Under the pieces are notes generated by a model. That model ran no database searches. It had not been told where the DNA came from and was given only the letters and a program-made list of their open reading frames with translations. Of a DNA stretch of 40,782 bases, positions 1 to 11,709 are shown one piece after another. Origin of the DNA: Nephromyces sp. MM_2019. Lineage: Eukaryota > Apicomplexa > Aconoidasida > Nephromycida. Position numbers and translations under genes: made by a program. The number at the start of each line of letters is the position of its first letter. The stretch's first letter is position 1. The stretch is from positions 1-40,782 of the forward strand of contig JADHZB010000799.1 of assembly GCA_015657535.1 (NCBI GenBank), written 5' to 3'.

Positions 1-95
1 GAGCAGGTACATACGCAACACACACACACGATAGAGCAGGTACATACGCAACACACACACACGGTAGAGCAGGTACATACGCAACACACACACAC
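1..95. repeat. 33-bp tandem repeat, about three copies
   Basis: Copies start at 1, 34 and 67, each beginning GAGCAGGTACATACGCAAC followed by a CA run. They differ only near the CA run. The array may continue beyond the left edge. It lies downstream of the last visible exon of the minus-strand tRNA-binding-protein gene, probably in its next intron. Confidence 0.9.
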
Positions 96-384
96 CACAT
101 ACACCCTTTAAAGCAGACATTGAGGAGTGAAAGGCTAACACACACATACACGATATGAACAGTGGACAGTCACTCACTTTCACGACACTAACTTGTACAA
201 AACGCTACAAAAGGCCTCTTCACACGCCGTAAGATAAGCTAAACACTTTTATTCTTCATCATACAGCTACATACACGCATGAAGTCCCTCTAAAGATCAC
301 ACACAAACACTCTTCCGCTCTTTAATCGCTCGAGACATATTTTACACGTGCATCACTTCAAGCAACACACTTTTTTGAGCCTAC

Positions 385-3300
385 TTTTCAGCATCAGGAT
401 GTTTCCATACCTTCTGGATAACTCCCACTCTAACCTGAGAGACGCAAATATCTCTGATTTTATGATAAAACACAAACTACAGGAGGATTAAAAAGCCAGG
501 AAAAACATCAAAAAGTTGGAAGTTCGATACAAAATCCGAGAAAATATCAACAAATCTGGAAATGTGGTGAAAACATCAAAAACACCCCAAAAATTCCACA
601 AAAACATACATTTCAATGTAAATATCAAATAATCTCAGAAAATCGAGGAAATTTTACTACAAAAAATCTTAAAAAAGCATGCGATTCACAAGTTGCAAGA
701 AATGTATGTACACTCCCACCTCTAAATGAGTAACATCTTCCACTTCCCGAGAATCTACTGGCTGCTTAGGAGCAGGAGATTCTTTCTCCTTCTTCTCCTT
801 CTTCTCCTTCTTCTCCTTTGTAGCTGAGGCTTCTTCGCTCTTTTCTAACTTATTTTTATTCTTTGCAGCCTTGGGTAGATCAGCTGCTACGCCTCCTATC
901 TCTGTGTGCGTGTGTGCGTCATTGAAAATGGGGAAGTTAATTAGTCTAAATCAGTGAATAGACGATGAAGAAAAGAGGAAAAAACTAAACAGAAACAAAG
1001 CAACCGATGTAATTGAAGATACGAAATAGACGCACACACAAGGGGAAGGGAAACACAAAGTATTAACACAGATAGGGAGAAAGGTACAGACACACAGAGG
1101 AACAAAAACACCAACGCACACCCGCCGAAATACCCACCTAAAAACACGCCCAAACACAAACTAACACACGCACCTCAACACATACCTACACACCCACCAG
1201 CATACACCAACACACACACCTGCTAAGACGGCAACACATCATGAAAAACGTCAAAAAGCCAAAAAACCCCACAAATCACCACATTGTATCTTCAACTAAA
1301 TCTCAGATCGACGCAGAAAACTTTGCACACACGTGTGTGGGTGAAAGACCTGGAGAGCTCCGAACACACAAGCTCTTCATCAAATAAAACCTATCCCTAC
1401 GTACTAACACACAAGCACTCCTGCTAACCTGCTTCTGTGGATGATTCCGTCGATGCAGGAGTTTCATCATGTTTAAGTGAAGCTACAGACTGGCATAAAT
1501 TCTCCTGCAATTCGCAGCAAAATAAGTGTACGTGTACACACACAGGCTTCGCGTATGTATATAGGTATCATTGTCTAACATACGCAGAGGCACACACACA
1601 GCCTTACTGGCCAAGGAATTCACACACAGGCGTAGGGGGGATGAACCCCACACACACGAAGAAATAAAGAGGGGGAAGAAGGAATTTTATCTCCAAATAC
1701 ATACCAAAGAACTATAAAAGTCGGAAAAAGTACACACAAAAGAATACAAGCTACAAACCTGAATGAAACCTACACACACGAATAAAGCCTACTCACACAC
1801 ACTCGTTTACGCAAACACTAAAGTCATAGTTCTGCATTAAATATCAACCTCAGAGGAGTCAGAGTAGCTCAACAGCTTAGAAACAAGAGAATCTTCGTGC
1901 GTGGCTGTAAGGGCATTAGCTGCACACACAGGAACGAAGGAGCATGTTTTCTGGTGTACGTACACTAAGAGACAAACACAGGAGTATGAATAAACTAGGC
2001 AAGAAATGCCCAATATTTACACACACACACATCGGCTAAATTCTTTCCATACGTGCACATATCGGCCAAAGCCCTTCCATGAACACACCAGCCAAATTAC
2101 TTCCGCACGCACATCAACTAAATCTTTACGTACACACATATCGGCTAAATCCTTTCCACACAATAAATGCCCATAGTTTACTGATACACAAGCGATAAAA
2201 TACGCACACACACAAACAGCCTTCTTTACGCACATATATCAGCCCACTAATCAATTCCCAAGGCTTACCACTTAGTATCCTCATGTATTCCATGAATCTC
2301 GCCAGGTGTACGTACAGCTGCAACTCCTTTTTTGATGAGTTTCTCTAAAATTTTGTTGAAAAACCAAAGATGTTAGTAAAGCAAAAACAGATCTGACACA
2401 CAACATCTCACACACACACGAGAGACAGATAAGACAAGATCTCAAAAACACACAGGAGATACAGTAGAAAAAGATCTCACATGCACACCAGATACAGCAG
2501 ATTAGACCTTACATATACATGAAATATAAAATACGAAGTCCAACACACAATATTTTTCACACATGATATCTCACTCCCGCACACATACATACTATCTCAG
2601 ATAAAAACTCTATGTATTATTCACACATACATAAAAATATGCACATACAAATCAGAAGGTTCTCAGGTACCTTCTTAAACACGACTGCACACACTCACAC
2701 TCGGTGCTATCTACACCTGCACACACACACACACATACTGATTGACATGTATATAGACCCGCCAGTTTAAGAGAGAAACGTAGACAGAAGCATCAGCTGC
2801 AGTAGGAACATGCCCAAGGATAAGCTGCCTCTTTGAAAAATGATTGTTGAGAACCTGAAGTCAACATGAATATATGAGTGTACGTACACCTGATAAAAGA
2901 AGAGCTAAGTAGGAATCCAAGTGTTTGCAGTAAGTTCCAAACATGAAGCACCATGAAATTACACACACAAAAACAGAGAGAAACACACAAAGAGAGAGCA
3001 ACACACCTAAATACACGTATGCTGTGCAAAGACACATGTACAAACACACGGCCATTTCACACACCTACACACACACTAACACACACACCTACGAACACAC
3101 CTAATCACACACCAACACACACACCACCGCACACAAGATTAGCACGGCATATCGAAATGCCTCTCGATTCAAACTTTTTTCACACAAGATGCCCTGGGAA
3201 AGAATCTACAGTACAGGCGAAGCCTACTAACAAAAACCACCACAAATACGGTGTATTTACACCACGTTCCTGGCAAGGAGTGAAGCGCAGCATTAGTTTC

Positions 3301-4767
3301 TCTATCGAACAAATATACACAAACAAGCGGCTCACATTCAGCGATAGAGAATCTGAAGCGTCGTATTTGCGTTCAACCACAAAGGTAAGCCATTGAAGAA
3401 GCTGAGACTGCACACAACAGATCACGGGGGTGTACGTACACTTAATGCTTCAAGGAGAAAACATCAATTTTCATGTGCGTTATCTCAGTAAACTGTATAC
3501 TGAAGACCCGACCTTTACTGTGTAAAATCATGGAAGATTCATACAGTATGTAAGTTAAACGCATACCATCATAGCAGCACACATCTTTGCAGCAGGAAAA
3601 ACAAAAGCACAGCAGCACACACAAGTTCACTGCCACACACAAGCTCACCACGACATACGCAAAAACTATATAAACCATAGCAACTCACAAAAACAAACGC
3701 ACCATCACACACACACACACACACACCCCACCTTTGAGATGAGCTGTGTGCGCAAACCACGAAATCAACATACCACCATCTCAACGCTCTACACTTTGCT
3801 CGCCAACCACACCGAAGACGAAAATATCAAAATATTACACACGCATGTTAATCTCACATACCTTATAGTACATCCTCGATGTTTGTGAGCTTTCTCCATC
3901 CTCTCCCTCTGCTAGCTCATTATACGCTGGCTCATGATAAAAATCCGAGATTACCTCCAGTATATGCAGAGGCTGGGAAAGAACCGTCTCGTCGCTTAAG
4001 ATAAGCTTTGGAACCTGCAAATTATACACGAAAAAGACACATAAAACTTAGTATACAAGGATGGCGTGTGTGTGTGTTGGTGTGTGCGTGCTTACGTGTG
4101 TGCACGCGTCCGCGTATTGGAGAATTTGTTCAAAAAATGAAGGAGTGCTTACCAAGAAAAGAAACGTGTACGCAATTAGTAACTGACACACCTGCATGGC
4201 AGAAGGCAGGAAGATAGGCACTACCACTAAGCACAAATAAAACAGAAAATAACGAAATTTAGATTAATCTTTCTTCTTTTCTATCATTGCAGAGAAAAGG
4301 AACGAAAACTGAGAAAAACCGAACTTCATCATCACATCTTCAAGCGGCCTAAACACACATTTAATATTATCAAAACACCATCTTCATTATTACATCTTTA
4401 AGCTTCCTGCGTAGGTTTTCCCCGCTTCAAAGGCATAAAAACGCCCAAATTAGCAACTCAAAACGCCTCACATCTCCCTCTTCATCTTCTTCTCACTAAA
4501 TTAGCGTTTTTTCCTGCAAAAATAGCATCCACTCACCGTCTGAGATATTCCAAAGACTTTCATCATTTTTTCGCTAAGAAAAGACATTCTTAGGCCTTCA
4601 GGAGAGGGTAGTGGAGCTGCTCCCGAAGATCCCAGGAGGAGGTGAGAAAGAGACATTGCCCTGTTTGAAGAGGATGCCTCTGGTAATCTGCGAAATCCGT
4701 AGCTAAGAACCCTAGCAGCTAACACACACGCAAGGCTAGGAAGAGATGAAGAATAGACTAGCTCCAT
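385..4767 (-). CDS. tRip/Arc1p-like tRNA-binding protein: GST-like domain, Lys-rich linker, EMAPII fold; partial at 3' end
   Basis: Nine exons agree in phase: 4767-4537, 4014-3862, 3407-3336, 2854-2759, 2344-2269, 1919-1849, 1504-1429, 895-720 and 434-385 (333 codons plus 2 bases). Exons 1-2 look like a GST N-terminal domain (MELVYSSSLPSLACVLAARV at the start; VPKLILSDETVLSQPLHILE in exon 2). Exons 3-5 look like a GST C-terminal domain (LNNHFSKRQLILGHVPTAAD). Exon 8 is a Lys/Glu linker (KEKKEKKEKKEKKEKE) ending EDVTHLE. Exon 9 gives VRVGVIQKVWKHPDAE, the opening of an EMAPII/Arc1p OB-fold. This order matches apicomplexan tRip, Toxoplasma p43 and yeast Arc1p, which bind tRNA and scaffold aminoacyl-tRNA synthetases; tRip is at the sporozoite surface. 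The rest of the OB-fold lies off the left edge. The exon 4 donor (GTCTAT) is weak, and a longer form using a GTGTGT donor is possible. Start: first ATG of the exon 1 frame. Confidence 0.85.
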
Positions 4768-4979
4768 CTTCTATACATGCAAAGTTCAACAAAGCAGCTG
4801 ATGGGGAGAGGATTTGGTGGAACGAAGTTTACTACGTTTACAATGAATAAGAAGAAGAGACTCTTATTTAATAAATAGAAGGGAAACTTAATTTTTTACA
4901 AGTGAAGAGAAAGCTGCGATTTTAAATGAAGAAGACGAGAAACTTCGGTTTATTAGCTTCACAGGAAAGATGAGAGGGA

Positions 4980-5760
4980 AGATTTTATCAGGCGAAAAAG
5001 TGCGAGCAGAGAGGCGATGTGTGGGTGTGTTGGTGTGTGTTTGGGTGTGTGTACGATGTGGCTGCGTGTGTGCTGTGGTTTGCGGCGATAATGTGTATGT
5101 GCGTGATGTGTATTTGGATGAAGTGTGCCATGACGTGTAACAATGCATGCGTTTGTGTTGTCTGCAGTTATGTATGTTGCTGTGTGTGCATGGTCAAGTG
5201 TGTTCAGGTTATCGCATGTGTGCGACGGTTATGTGAGCGTGTGTATAATTGTGTGTGTTACTGTGTTTGTTGTTTGTGTGACTGTTCATCTTATTGCATG
5301 AGCGACTCTAAATCTATGTGTGAAGCACCTTTGTATACTGTTGTGTTGTATTCCAAATGAAGGTCTTTTGCGATGTATGTGATGGTGCGTGTGATAGTGT
5401 TTACTAAAGTGTGCTGTGTGTGGATACGTTTCTTACAGTGTATGTTATCCTATGTGTGTGTGTAGCTTTATGTACGGCTGTGCGTGTGGTTGTAGGTGTG
5501 TTACTACTGGTGTGTGTAATTAGTGTAATGGTGTCTATTATGGTGTATGCTTGATCTTTTGTGTTACTAGTGTGTGTATGGTGGAGTCCGCCGGTATTAA
5601 AGCATGGACTTTAACGCATTTCTGCAAGCAGAAGGAAGCCATCGATCTCAGAATAACACACACAGAGGAGTGTGTGCTATTCAACCAGATGCTCTGTGTG
5701 TGTGCACCTGCCCAGATCCTGGTTTTGCTATACTTTTAGGTTTATTGTGTTGTGTGAAAA
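4980..5760. other. GT-rich region upstream of the tRip-like gene, possible plus-strand exon at about 5580-5700
   Basis: The plus strand is dense in TGTGTG and TGTATG words, as in the introns of the plus-strand genes here. Inside it the frame at 5551-5739 contains the non-repetitive stretch ESAGIKAWTLTHFCKQKEAI, bounded by an AG and by GT-rich sequence. This could be an exon of an unseen plus-strand gene or a 5' leader. No start codon or partner exon could be linked. Confidence 0.25.
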
Positions 5761-6281
5761 CTTAGTATCTCTTTAGACTTGTGCACTAGAAGAGTATTGC
5801 TTTTCAAAGCAACTAATACTCATCTTTTTGCCTATATATCCCTCCTATTGTTTACTTCTTCTTCACTTTGGTTTACTACAAGAAATGTATGCAATTGAAT
5901 TCTCTAAACCGTCAGAACACTCCATAAATTACCTCTTCTTACTATATAGCATATCATCCTCATTACCAACCCTTTAGTCTATCTGACACGCACACACACA
6001 GCCTTCACATACCAGGCAAGTAATCAGTCTTCTAATCACTGCACACACGGCGCTTAAACTGGTATACACAAACCTCAATTCTGCACACAGCCTCCCACAT
6101 GCTCCTTTTTACATTTGAGTAAAACCCACACACACACCAAGACACATTAACGCACACACCAACACACACAGGCACAGGCATGAACGCACACACACGCAAG
6201 AACACAGGGGTACACACCAACACACATACACACCAACACATGGACACACAGGCACACACCTACACGCTAACACGCACACAT

Positions 6282-6456
6282 CAGCCACACGCCTAAACAA
6301 GCACACCAGCCACACGCCTAAACAAACACACCAGCCACACGCCTAAACACACACACCAGCCACACGCCTAAACACACACACCAGCCACACGCCTAAACAC
6401 ACACACCAGCCACACGCCTAAACACACACACCAGCCACACGCCTAAACACACACAC
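6282..6456. repeat. 25-bp tandem repeat, seven copies
   Basis: CAGCCACACGCCTAA followed by a CA-rich tail recurs with an exact 25-bp period, with copies starting at 6282, 6307, 6332, 6357, 6382, 6407 and 6432. The core is almost invariant; differences are confined to the CA tail of the first copies. It sits in the intergenic region between the tRip-like gene and RPS8, in a CA-rich block (about 5980-6480). Confidence 0.95.
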
Positions 6457-6499
6457 CAGCACACAGAAATGCAGGCAGACACCAACACACACACAGAGC

Positions 6500-6900
6500 T
6501 CTACTCTGCTGCAATTACACCCCGTCGCCCATTCCCTCCCCCCCAAGTCTACTCATTCGGATCTCCGAAATCCGCCGAACTCCCGCCTTCTCTCACAACA
6601 TTCCCCCCCCTTCCTCTCATTGACTCACCGCAGGTGTGTGAAGCTCGCACACGACCAGCAACCTCTCCCTCCCCCCTCTTCTTTCATGAGCTTTTATGCA
6701 TCCTCATCACACCCTCTACACCTTCATCTGCGAGCAGAGGCGTTTTCATCTTTCATTTTCCTCTTCTTCCCTCCTCTTGGCTGTTTTTGTCGGGAAGTAA
6801 GTTTTCAGTTTATCGTCTGTTAACTGCCTTTTTTAGACCTTTTTTGTGCTTCTTTTGTTTCCCTGCTGTGTGTGTGTGTGCGTGTGTTTTTTTCGCAGCA
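6500..6900 (+). promoter_or_regulatory. Pyrimidine-rich tract, possible RPS8 promoter or 5' leader
   Basis: Long C/T runs on the plus strand (for example 6590-6615, 6661-6690 and 6755-6780) end in GGGAAGTAAGTTTTC, which resembles a 5' splice donor near 6797. Ribosomal-protein transcripts often begin with pyrimidine tracts, so this could be a non-coding first exon of RPS8 spliced to the coding exon. The 1.9 kb distance and absence of transcript data make this speculative. Confidence 0.2.
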
Positions 6901-6959
6901 GCGCTGCTTTCGGTGTGTCGATGCTTATGGTAGGTTAGAGGCTTTCACGACTTCGGGCG

Positions 6960-8757
6960 TATCATCTTGTCGTGTTGTAAACTTTTCTTGGAGTTTAGTT
7001 TTTTGCCTGCTTATTTGTGGGAGAGATTAATAAAAATGTCGTGTGTGATGGGGAGGTGGGGTGATAATATCTGTATATCATGGGGGGGATTGTATATGTG
7101 AATGAGGAGATATTAATTTGTATGTGTGTGAGTGAGGGGCTAATAAACATGTATGTATGTGTGTGAGTGTGTGTGAAAGAAGAGGTAGTAGTGATGTAGT
7201 CGTCTGGAAGAACTGCTAGAAGCAATGTATTCCTGCATGTGTGCCCTTGTACGCGCACATAATCACGTATTCTTTGTGTTTTGGGTAGCGATATGTACTT
7301 CAAAGGGCGAAGTTTATAAATAATTGCATACACTCTTTGGAGATTCCACTGCTTACTAAGTTGCGCTTGGAAAGTTGCATTTTACTCCTTTTCAAGGTTA
7401 TTAGTTGTGTTAAAGCTCCATGTGGCGTGTGTGTTGACAGACACCCCTGCTTTACTCTCTGCTTTTTTGCAACATACTTCTCTCTTAGGCTGAAAGCTCC
7501 TTAATATTCATCATTTTTCGTCGACTTCATTTCACAAACACCGAAATAGTCTGTAAGCGTATTTTGGGGATTTCTGTGTTTATTGGCTCGAGGCTATGAT
7601 ATTTTTTAGGCACCTGTGTGTATGCGTGAAGGTTATATGGGAAGGTGCTTGTTTCTTTTTCAAGTTTATATCATAGTAAAGCCTTGGGCAAGATCGTGAT
7701 TGCGTGTGTTGGAAAGTAGATAAAACAACTAGGAGAATAGCGTGATTTTCGCGCCCATTTAACTCTTTTTCAAACGTCTTCCCGGCGAAATTTTGCAGTA
7801 AATCGGTGCTTGTGGCACACACATTGATTTGAAACTCTAAGAGGAGTTTCCATATATATATATTGCGTTTCAGATGTATGCACACATACTTAAGCATTGA
7901 AATGCAATGTATGTGGCACACATGACATTCCATGCGACTTTGGAGTAGCTTGACGAAAGAGATGAGCAAGTACTTCATCGTTTTGGTGTTGCTAGAGAAT
8001 GTTTAGGTAGTCTCAGCACTAGCTTAACGGTATGGCTCGTACGCACACACGCGTACATATTTTGGGAAGGGTATGTGGTGCGTTGAACCTGTATGGTAAC
8101 ACAAACTCATTCCATCGTGATTAGCACACTAAGTACCATGGATATGCACTTTTATGGAAGTGTGTGTTAGCATACCATACAGGAATGTACTCACACATAA
8201 GTAGATTGTCTCTTTTGAATGCGGAGTTACTCCAACGCACATCGGCAGATATACGTCTACATATATATCAATAAGCCACGTTTCCCAATACATTTTCTGG
8301 ATGGATAATTTCTTATAGGCTCATGGATTTATCAGAGCACATCCACATCAAAATTATGCTTCCAGAAGTTTTCTGCTTCTCAAAGTTTCTTAGTATACGG
8401 AGTATGTTTAGGTTTTCCATGCTGCGTCAGATCTGATGTATACACAACATTTGAATACCTTTTTTTATCATGATTTTCTGTCTTTTTCATCTTTATCTTC
8501 ACGCAATTTTGTATTTTCTCGCTGTTTGTTTCGTTTTATATCTTCTATGTTTTCTTCTGTTTCTTCCGCTACTTATTCTTTTTTGGGTTTTTTTCTCTTC
8601 ACATTTTTTTCCTTCTTCCTACTCCTCTATCTCTCCCTTAGATAATGAACTTTAATCTAATTCATGTTTTCTGACTTAAAGCTTTACAGTATTTACCCTT
8701 TCTGTCTCTTCATCTTCAGAAAACGTCTAAAAGATATAGCATCTTTCTCTTTTGAAG
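6960..8757. other. Intergenic/5' region of RPS8 with no recognised gene
   Basis: T-rich on the plus strand with scattered GTGTG and AT-rich patches. Short open frames in both strands lack paired splice sites or recognisable protein. From about 8440 the sequence becomes strongly pyrimidine-rich (TTCTTTTTCATCTT-type runs) up to the RPS8 start, consistent with a leader or a leader intron. Confidence 0.6.
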
Positions 8758-11019
8758 ATGGGTATCTCACGCGATAGCAGGCATAAGCATAGGGTTACCG
8801 GTGGGCGGTACCCTATTCACATGAAGAAGAGAAAGTATGAGCTCGGAAGACCACCTGCCATGACAAAGTTGGGAGGGAAGAAGGTGCGAGCTATTCGATG
8901 CAGAGGAGGGAATATGAAATACCGGGCAATTCGTCTGGATTTTGGAAACTTTTCGTGGGGTACTCAAAGTAAGTTTGTGTATGTGTTGAAGTATCTTTTC
9001 CTGTTTCTGTTCCTGTACGTTTTTTACTGTGTTTGTTGATGTATCCTTTGCTGTGTTTTGCTCTTTTTCACCTCCACTAGCTTTTCTTCTTATCTTCTTA
9101 GGTACTCTACTCTCCATAACATGCTGACTACATTATAGTGTACGTACACTGCCTCCCTCATCGTATGCATCCCATATTTATTCGCAAAAATTTCGTTTTT
9201 TTACATTTTTTGCTTTCATTTTTGATTTCGTAGATTACAGCTCAAAGGCAAGGATCATGTCGGTTGTTTACAACGCCTCAAACAACGAGCTTGTTCGCAC
9301 ACAGACTCTTGTGAAGAACACTATAGTGACTATTGATGCTACTACCTTCAAAAATTGGTGAGTTAAGGCTTTATATTTGCTTTTGTAAGGCAATAGGATG
9401 TATATGTGGGAGTACCTACATTGTTTAATATCCTCGTTTATTCAGCTTAGGTATGTGCTCTGTTTACTGTATGCGCTCTATCTTTGGTTTATACTGATTC
9501 ATTTTTCGTGTATGTATTCTCTGGTGTGTTTTGTTTTCCCTTTGATAGTTGTGTATACTTTCTTGGTGTGTATGCGCTGAGATTTGGGGTATGTACACCC
9601 GATAATATATGGTGCATACGGATGGCAGCACGCTGCGATTTTTATGGTGTGTAACGCACTGAAGGTTTCTTCACCGACGCTGTTTGTTGGCATTGCTTTT
9701 TGTTTGCTGAAGAAGCTCTAGCTATTAATATAGCTTTTCATTGTTTTTACGCACATTGTAATTTGCTTGTCTTGGTGTGCACACGCTTGAGATTACGTTC
9801 ATTATGTGTCCGTATGATATATGAACATCACACGCAGTCTCTTTATGATGAAAGCTTTTCTTATTATACCCCTGATCATACTCTGTATATGAGGGTGGTA
9901 TTAGCTGGAATTACCGACTGAAGAAGAGAATTGCATGCCTGAATTCCAATGAAATTTTTTTTATTTTATAAAGCACTGTGTACTATATCTTTAGTGTGTT
10001 TTGTGTGTGTGCTAGTGTGCGTGTGCTTCTTTGTATGCATGTGTATGTGTTTCTCTGTGTGTAGTGATGTGTGTTTCTCTGCTTCATTTCTTTTAGTCTT
10101 AGCAGCTTTTGCAGATTATATACTTTCCTGCCTTTTCAGGTTTAAGAAGAGGTATGGGATTACTATAAAGAAACTGAAGGAAGGGGAGGAGCAGACTCTA
10201 GAGGATGATGGGGATATGAGCAACCATGCGCTTGCTAAGCTTAAGGTAAGATAGTGTTCTCCATGTTGATTTTCTTCTAACATGTGTGTGTATGCGTGGA
10301 ATAGATGGCTCTGTAAATGAGTAAGAGCGTTCATTGGTTTTTTCGTAGTTACTTTTTGGGGGGTGTGCATATCGCTGTTAAGATAATAGCCTTAGTCGTG
10401 CATTTTGTAAAGTACTGGGATCGTCTAAAGTATGTGTGTATGTGGGTAAGCATCTTTCTGGTTCTTCACTTTGGATAACGTGCTTTCTGCCTACAACACT
10501 TCCCTATACACACGTTGATTTTCCCTGCAGTTACGTAACAAGGATATGGTGCCCCTAGATGCTCGTCTGGCTGAGCAGTTTTTGACTGGTCGTTTACTGG
10601 CCTGCATCTCCTCACGCCCTGGCCAGTCTGGTCGTTGTGATGGATATATTTTGGAGGTCAGTTGAGTGCACTTAAAGTCTTTGCAGACTCTGTGTTGAGT
10701 GCATCTTTCCACTGATTGTTCTCGCAACTGGTTGTTTTTTTCGGTGTCTTTGCACCGTTGTAGTCGAATAGACTGGCTGTGTGCTTCATGGCTGTGTGCA
10801 TATTTCATAATAATGTAACTGAGATGAAATTGCAGGAGTTGTGCTTGTATTATCATCTGTTTTCCTAAGAGTTTCTGCAACACACGCCAACACAGGTCGT
10901 TTAGATGTTTAAGGTATCTTGTCGTTTTTCTTGATGTTTTTTCGATTTGTTTAACATTGACTTTTCAGGGCGAAGAGCTTAATTTCTACAAGAAAAAGTT
11001 AGAGAAGAAGAAGAAGTAA
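8758..11019 (+). CDS. RPS8: 40S ribosomal protein S8 (eS8)
   Basis: Five exons join in phase: 8758-8968, 9234-9357, 10140-10245, 10531-10656 and 10969-11019, giving 205 residues (human eS8 is 208). eS8 is a structural protein of the 40S subunit and acts in the cytosol after nucleolar assembly. Diagnostic stretches are [20 protein letters not shown] at the N-terminus, [19 protein letters not shown] across junction 1, [17 protein letters not shown] in exon 2 and [20 protein letters not shown] in exon 4. The C-terminus is basic ([10 protein letters not shown]). Donors are GTAAGT, GTGAGT, GTAAGA and GTCAGT; all acceptors are pyrimidine-rich. The family's variable insert, encoded by exon 3 (residues about 112-147), differs most from animals. 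Introns of 265-782 bp are rich in GT and T. The start is the conserved MGIS methionine. Confidence 0.98.
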
Positions 11020-11059
11020 AATGGTGGTGTTACCCATACTCCATGACACTTACCTTCCA

Positions 11060-11070
11060 CCAAAATAAAA
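11060..11070 (+). terminator. Possible poly(A) signal of RPS8
   Basis: CAAAATAAAATCC lies about 45 bp after the RPS8 stop codon. AATAAA is the canonical eukaryotic signal, but its use in this organism is unproven. Confidence 0.35.
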
Positions 11071-11338
11071 TCCCCTTAAGGCTTTATGATGGCCGTCCCA
11101 GATATTACATAGGTGGATGGTTTTGTGTGTGTGTGTGTATGCTGGAAGTTTCTGTACGTCTCTCTGATGCTGCTGCTAAGCAAAAGGCATACTAGTCTAA
11201 AAAATTGTGTTTTTTAACATTACGGAGAAGCCTAATTTGTGCTGCTTTCTGAAAGTAAACTTTTTTTGTACGCATCTATACGGATTATTGTGAGTTGTGT
11301 GACATATACACACTTGCACCTCCTTGGTATGTAGCACA

Positions 11339-11534
11339 GGTGATGTGTGAAGCACTCACAGAAGCTCTTGGCAGCAACGACGATGTGTAAGGGATACGCG
11401 AAGGCCTTGTTAGCAGAGGCAATGTGTAACGCACACACAGAGTTTTTGATAGCAAAGGCAATGTATAGAGCATACGCAAAGGCCTTCATAACAAAGGCAA
11501 TGTATTAAGCACACACAACGGCTTCTTTAGCAAG
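11339..11534. repeat. 39-bp degenerate minisatellite, five units
   Basis: Units begin near 11339 (40 bp), then 11379, 11418, 11457 and 11496 (39 bp each). Each starts GGCAATGTGTAA or a variant and contains a CACACACAGA or ATACGCAAAGG core. Alternate units resemble each other more than neighbours, so the higher-order period may be about 78 bp. The period is a multiple of three, and on the minus strand the array reads as a 13-residue repeat (for example AFAYALYIAFAIK), but there is no gene structure around it. Confidence 0.85.
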
Positions 11535-11640
11535 GGCCGTTTAGGATCTTGTGTTTTATGCATCTTCCTGTAAGGTGGTAACGCACAGCTAGTATGCAAC
11601 TGTTAGAGGCAGTTTCTGCAACTCATTCAGCTAAAATATA

Positions 11641-11709
11641 GAAATCTGTTTAATGAAACACTCTGGGGAGTGTGGGAAATCTGTTTCATGAAACACTCTG
11701 GGGAGTGTG
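11641..11709. repeat. 35-bp direct repeat, two copies
   Basis: GAAATCTGTTTAATGAAACA at 11641 is repeated at 11676 with one change (TTCATG for TTAATG), each followed by CTCTGGGGAGTGTG. It is a recent tandem duplication between the RPS8 3' end and the island. Confidence 0.95.

Noticed and set aside
941..1159. Overlapping minus-strand frames rich in Cys, Val, Phe and Leu
   Set aside because: They come from translating a GT-rich intron of the tRip-like gene; the true exons are at 895-720 and 1504-1429.
5019..5360. 113-codon plus-strand frame rich in Cys, Val and Met
   Set aside because: Composition is what (TGTGTG)-type DNA yields in any frame; no splice partners and no domain.
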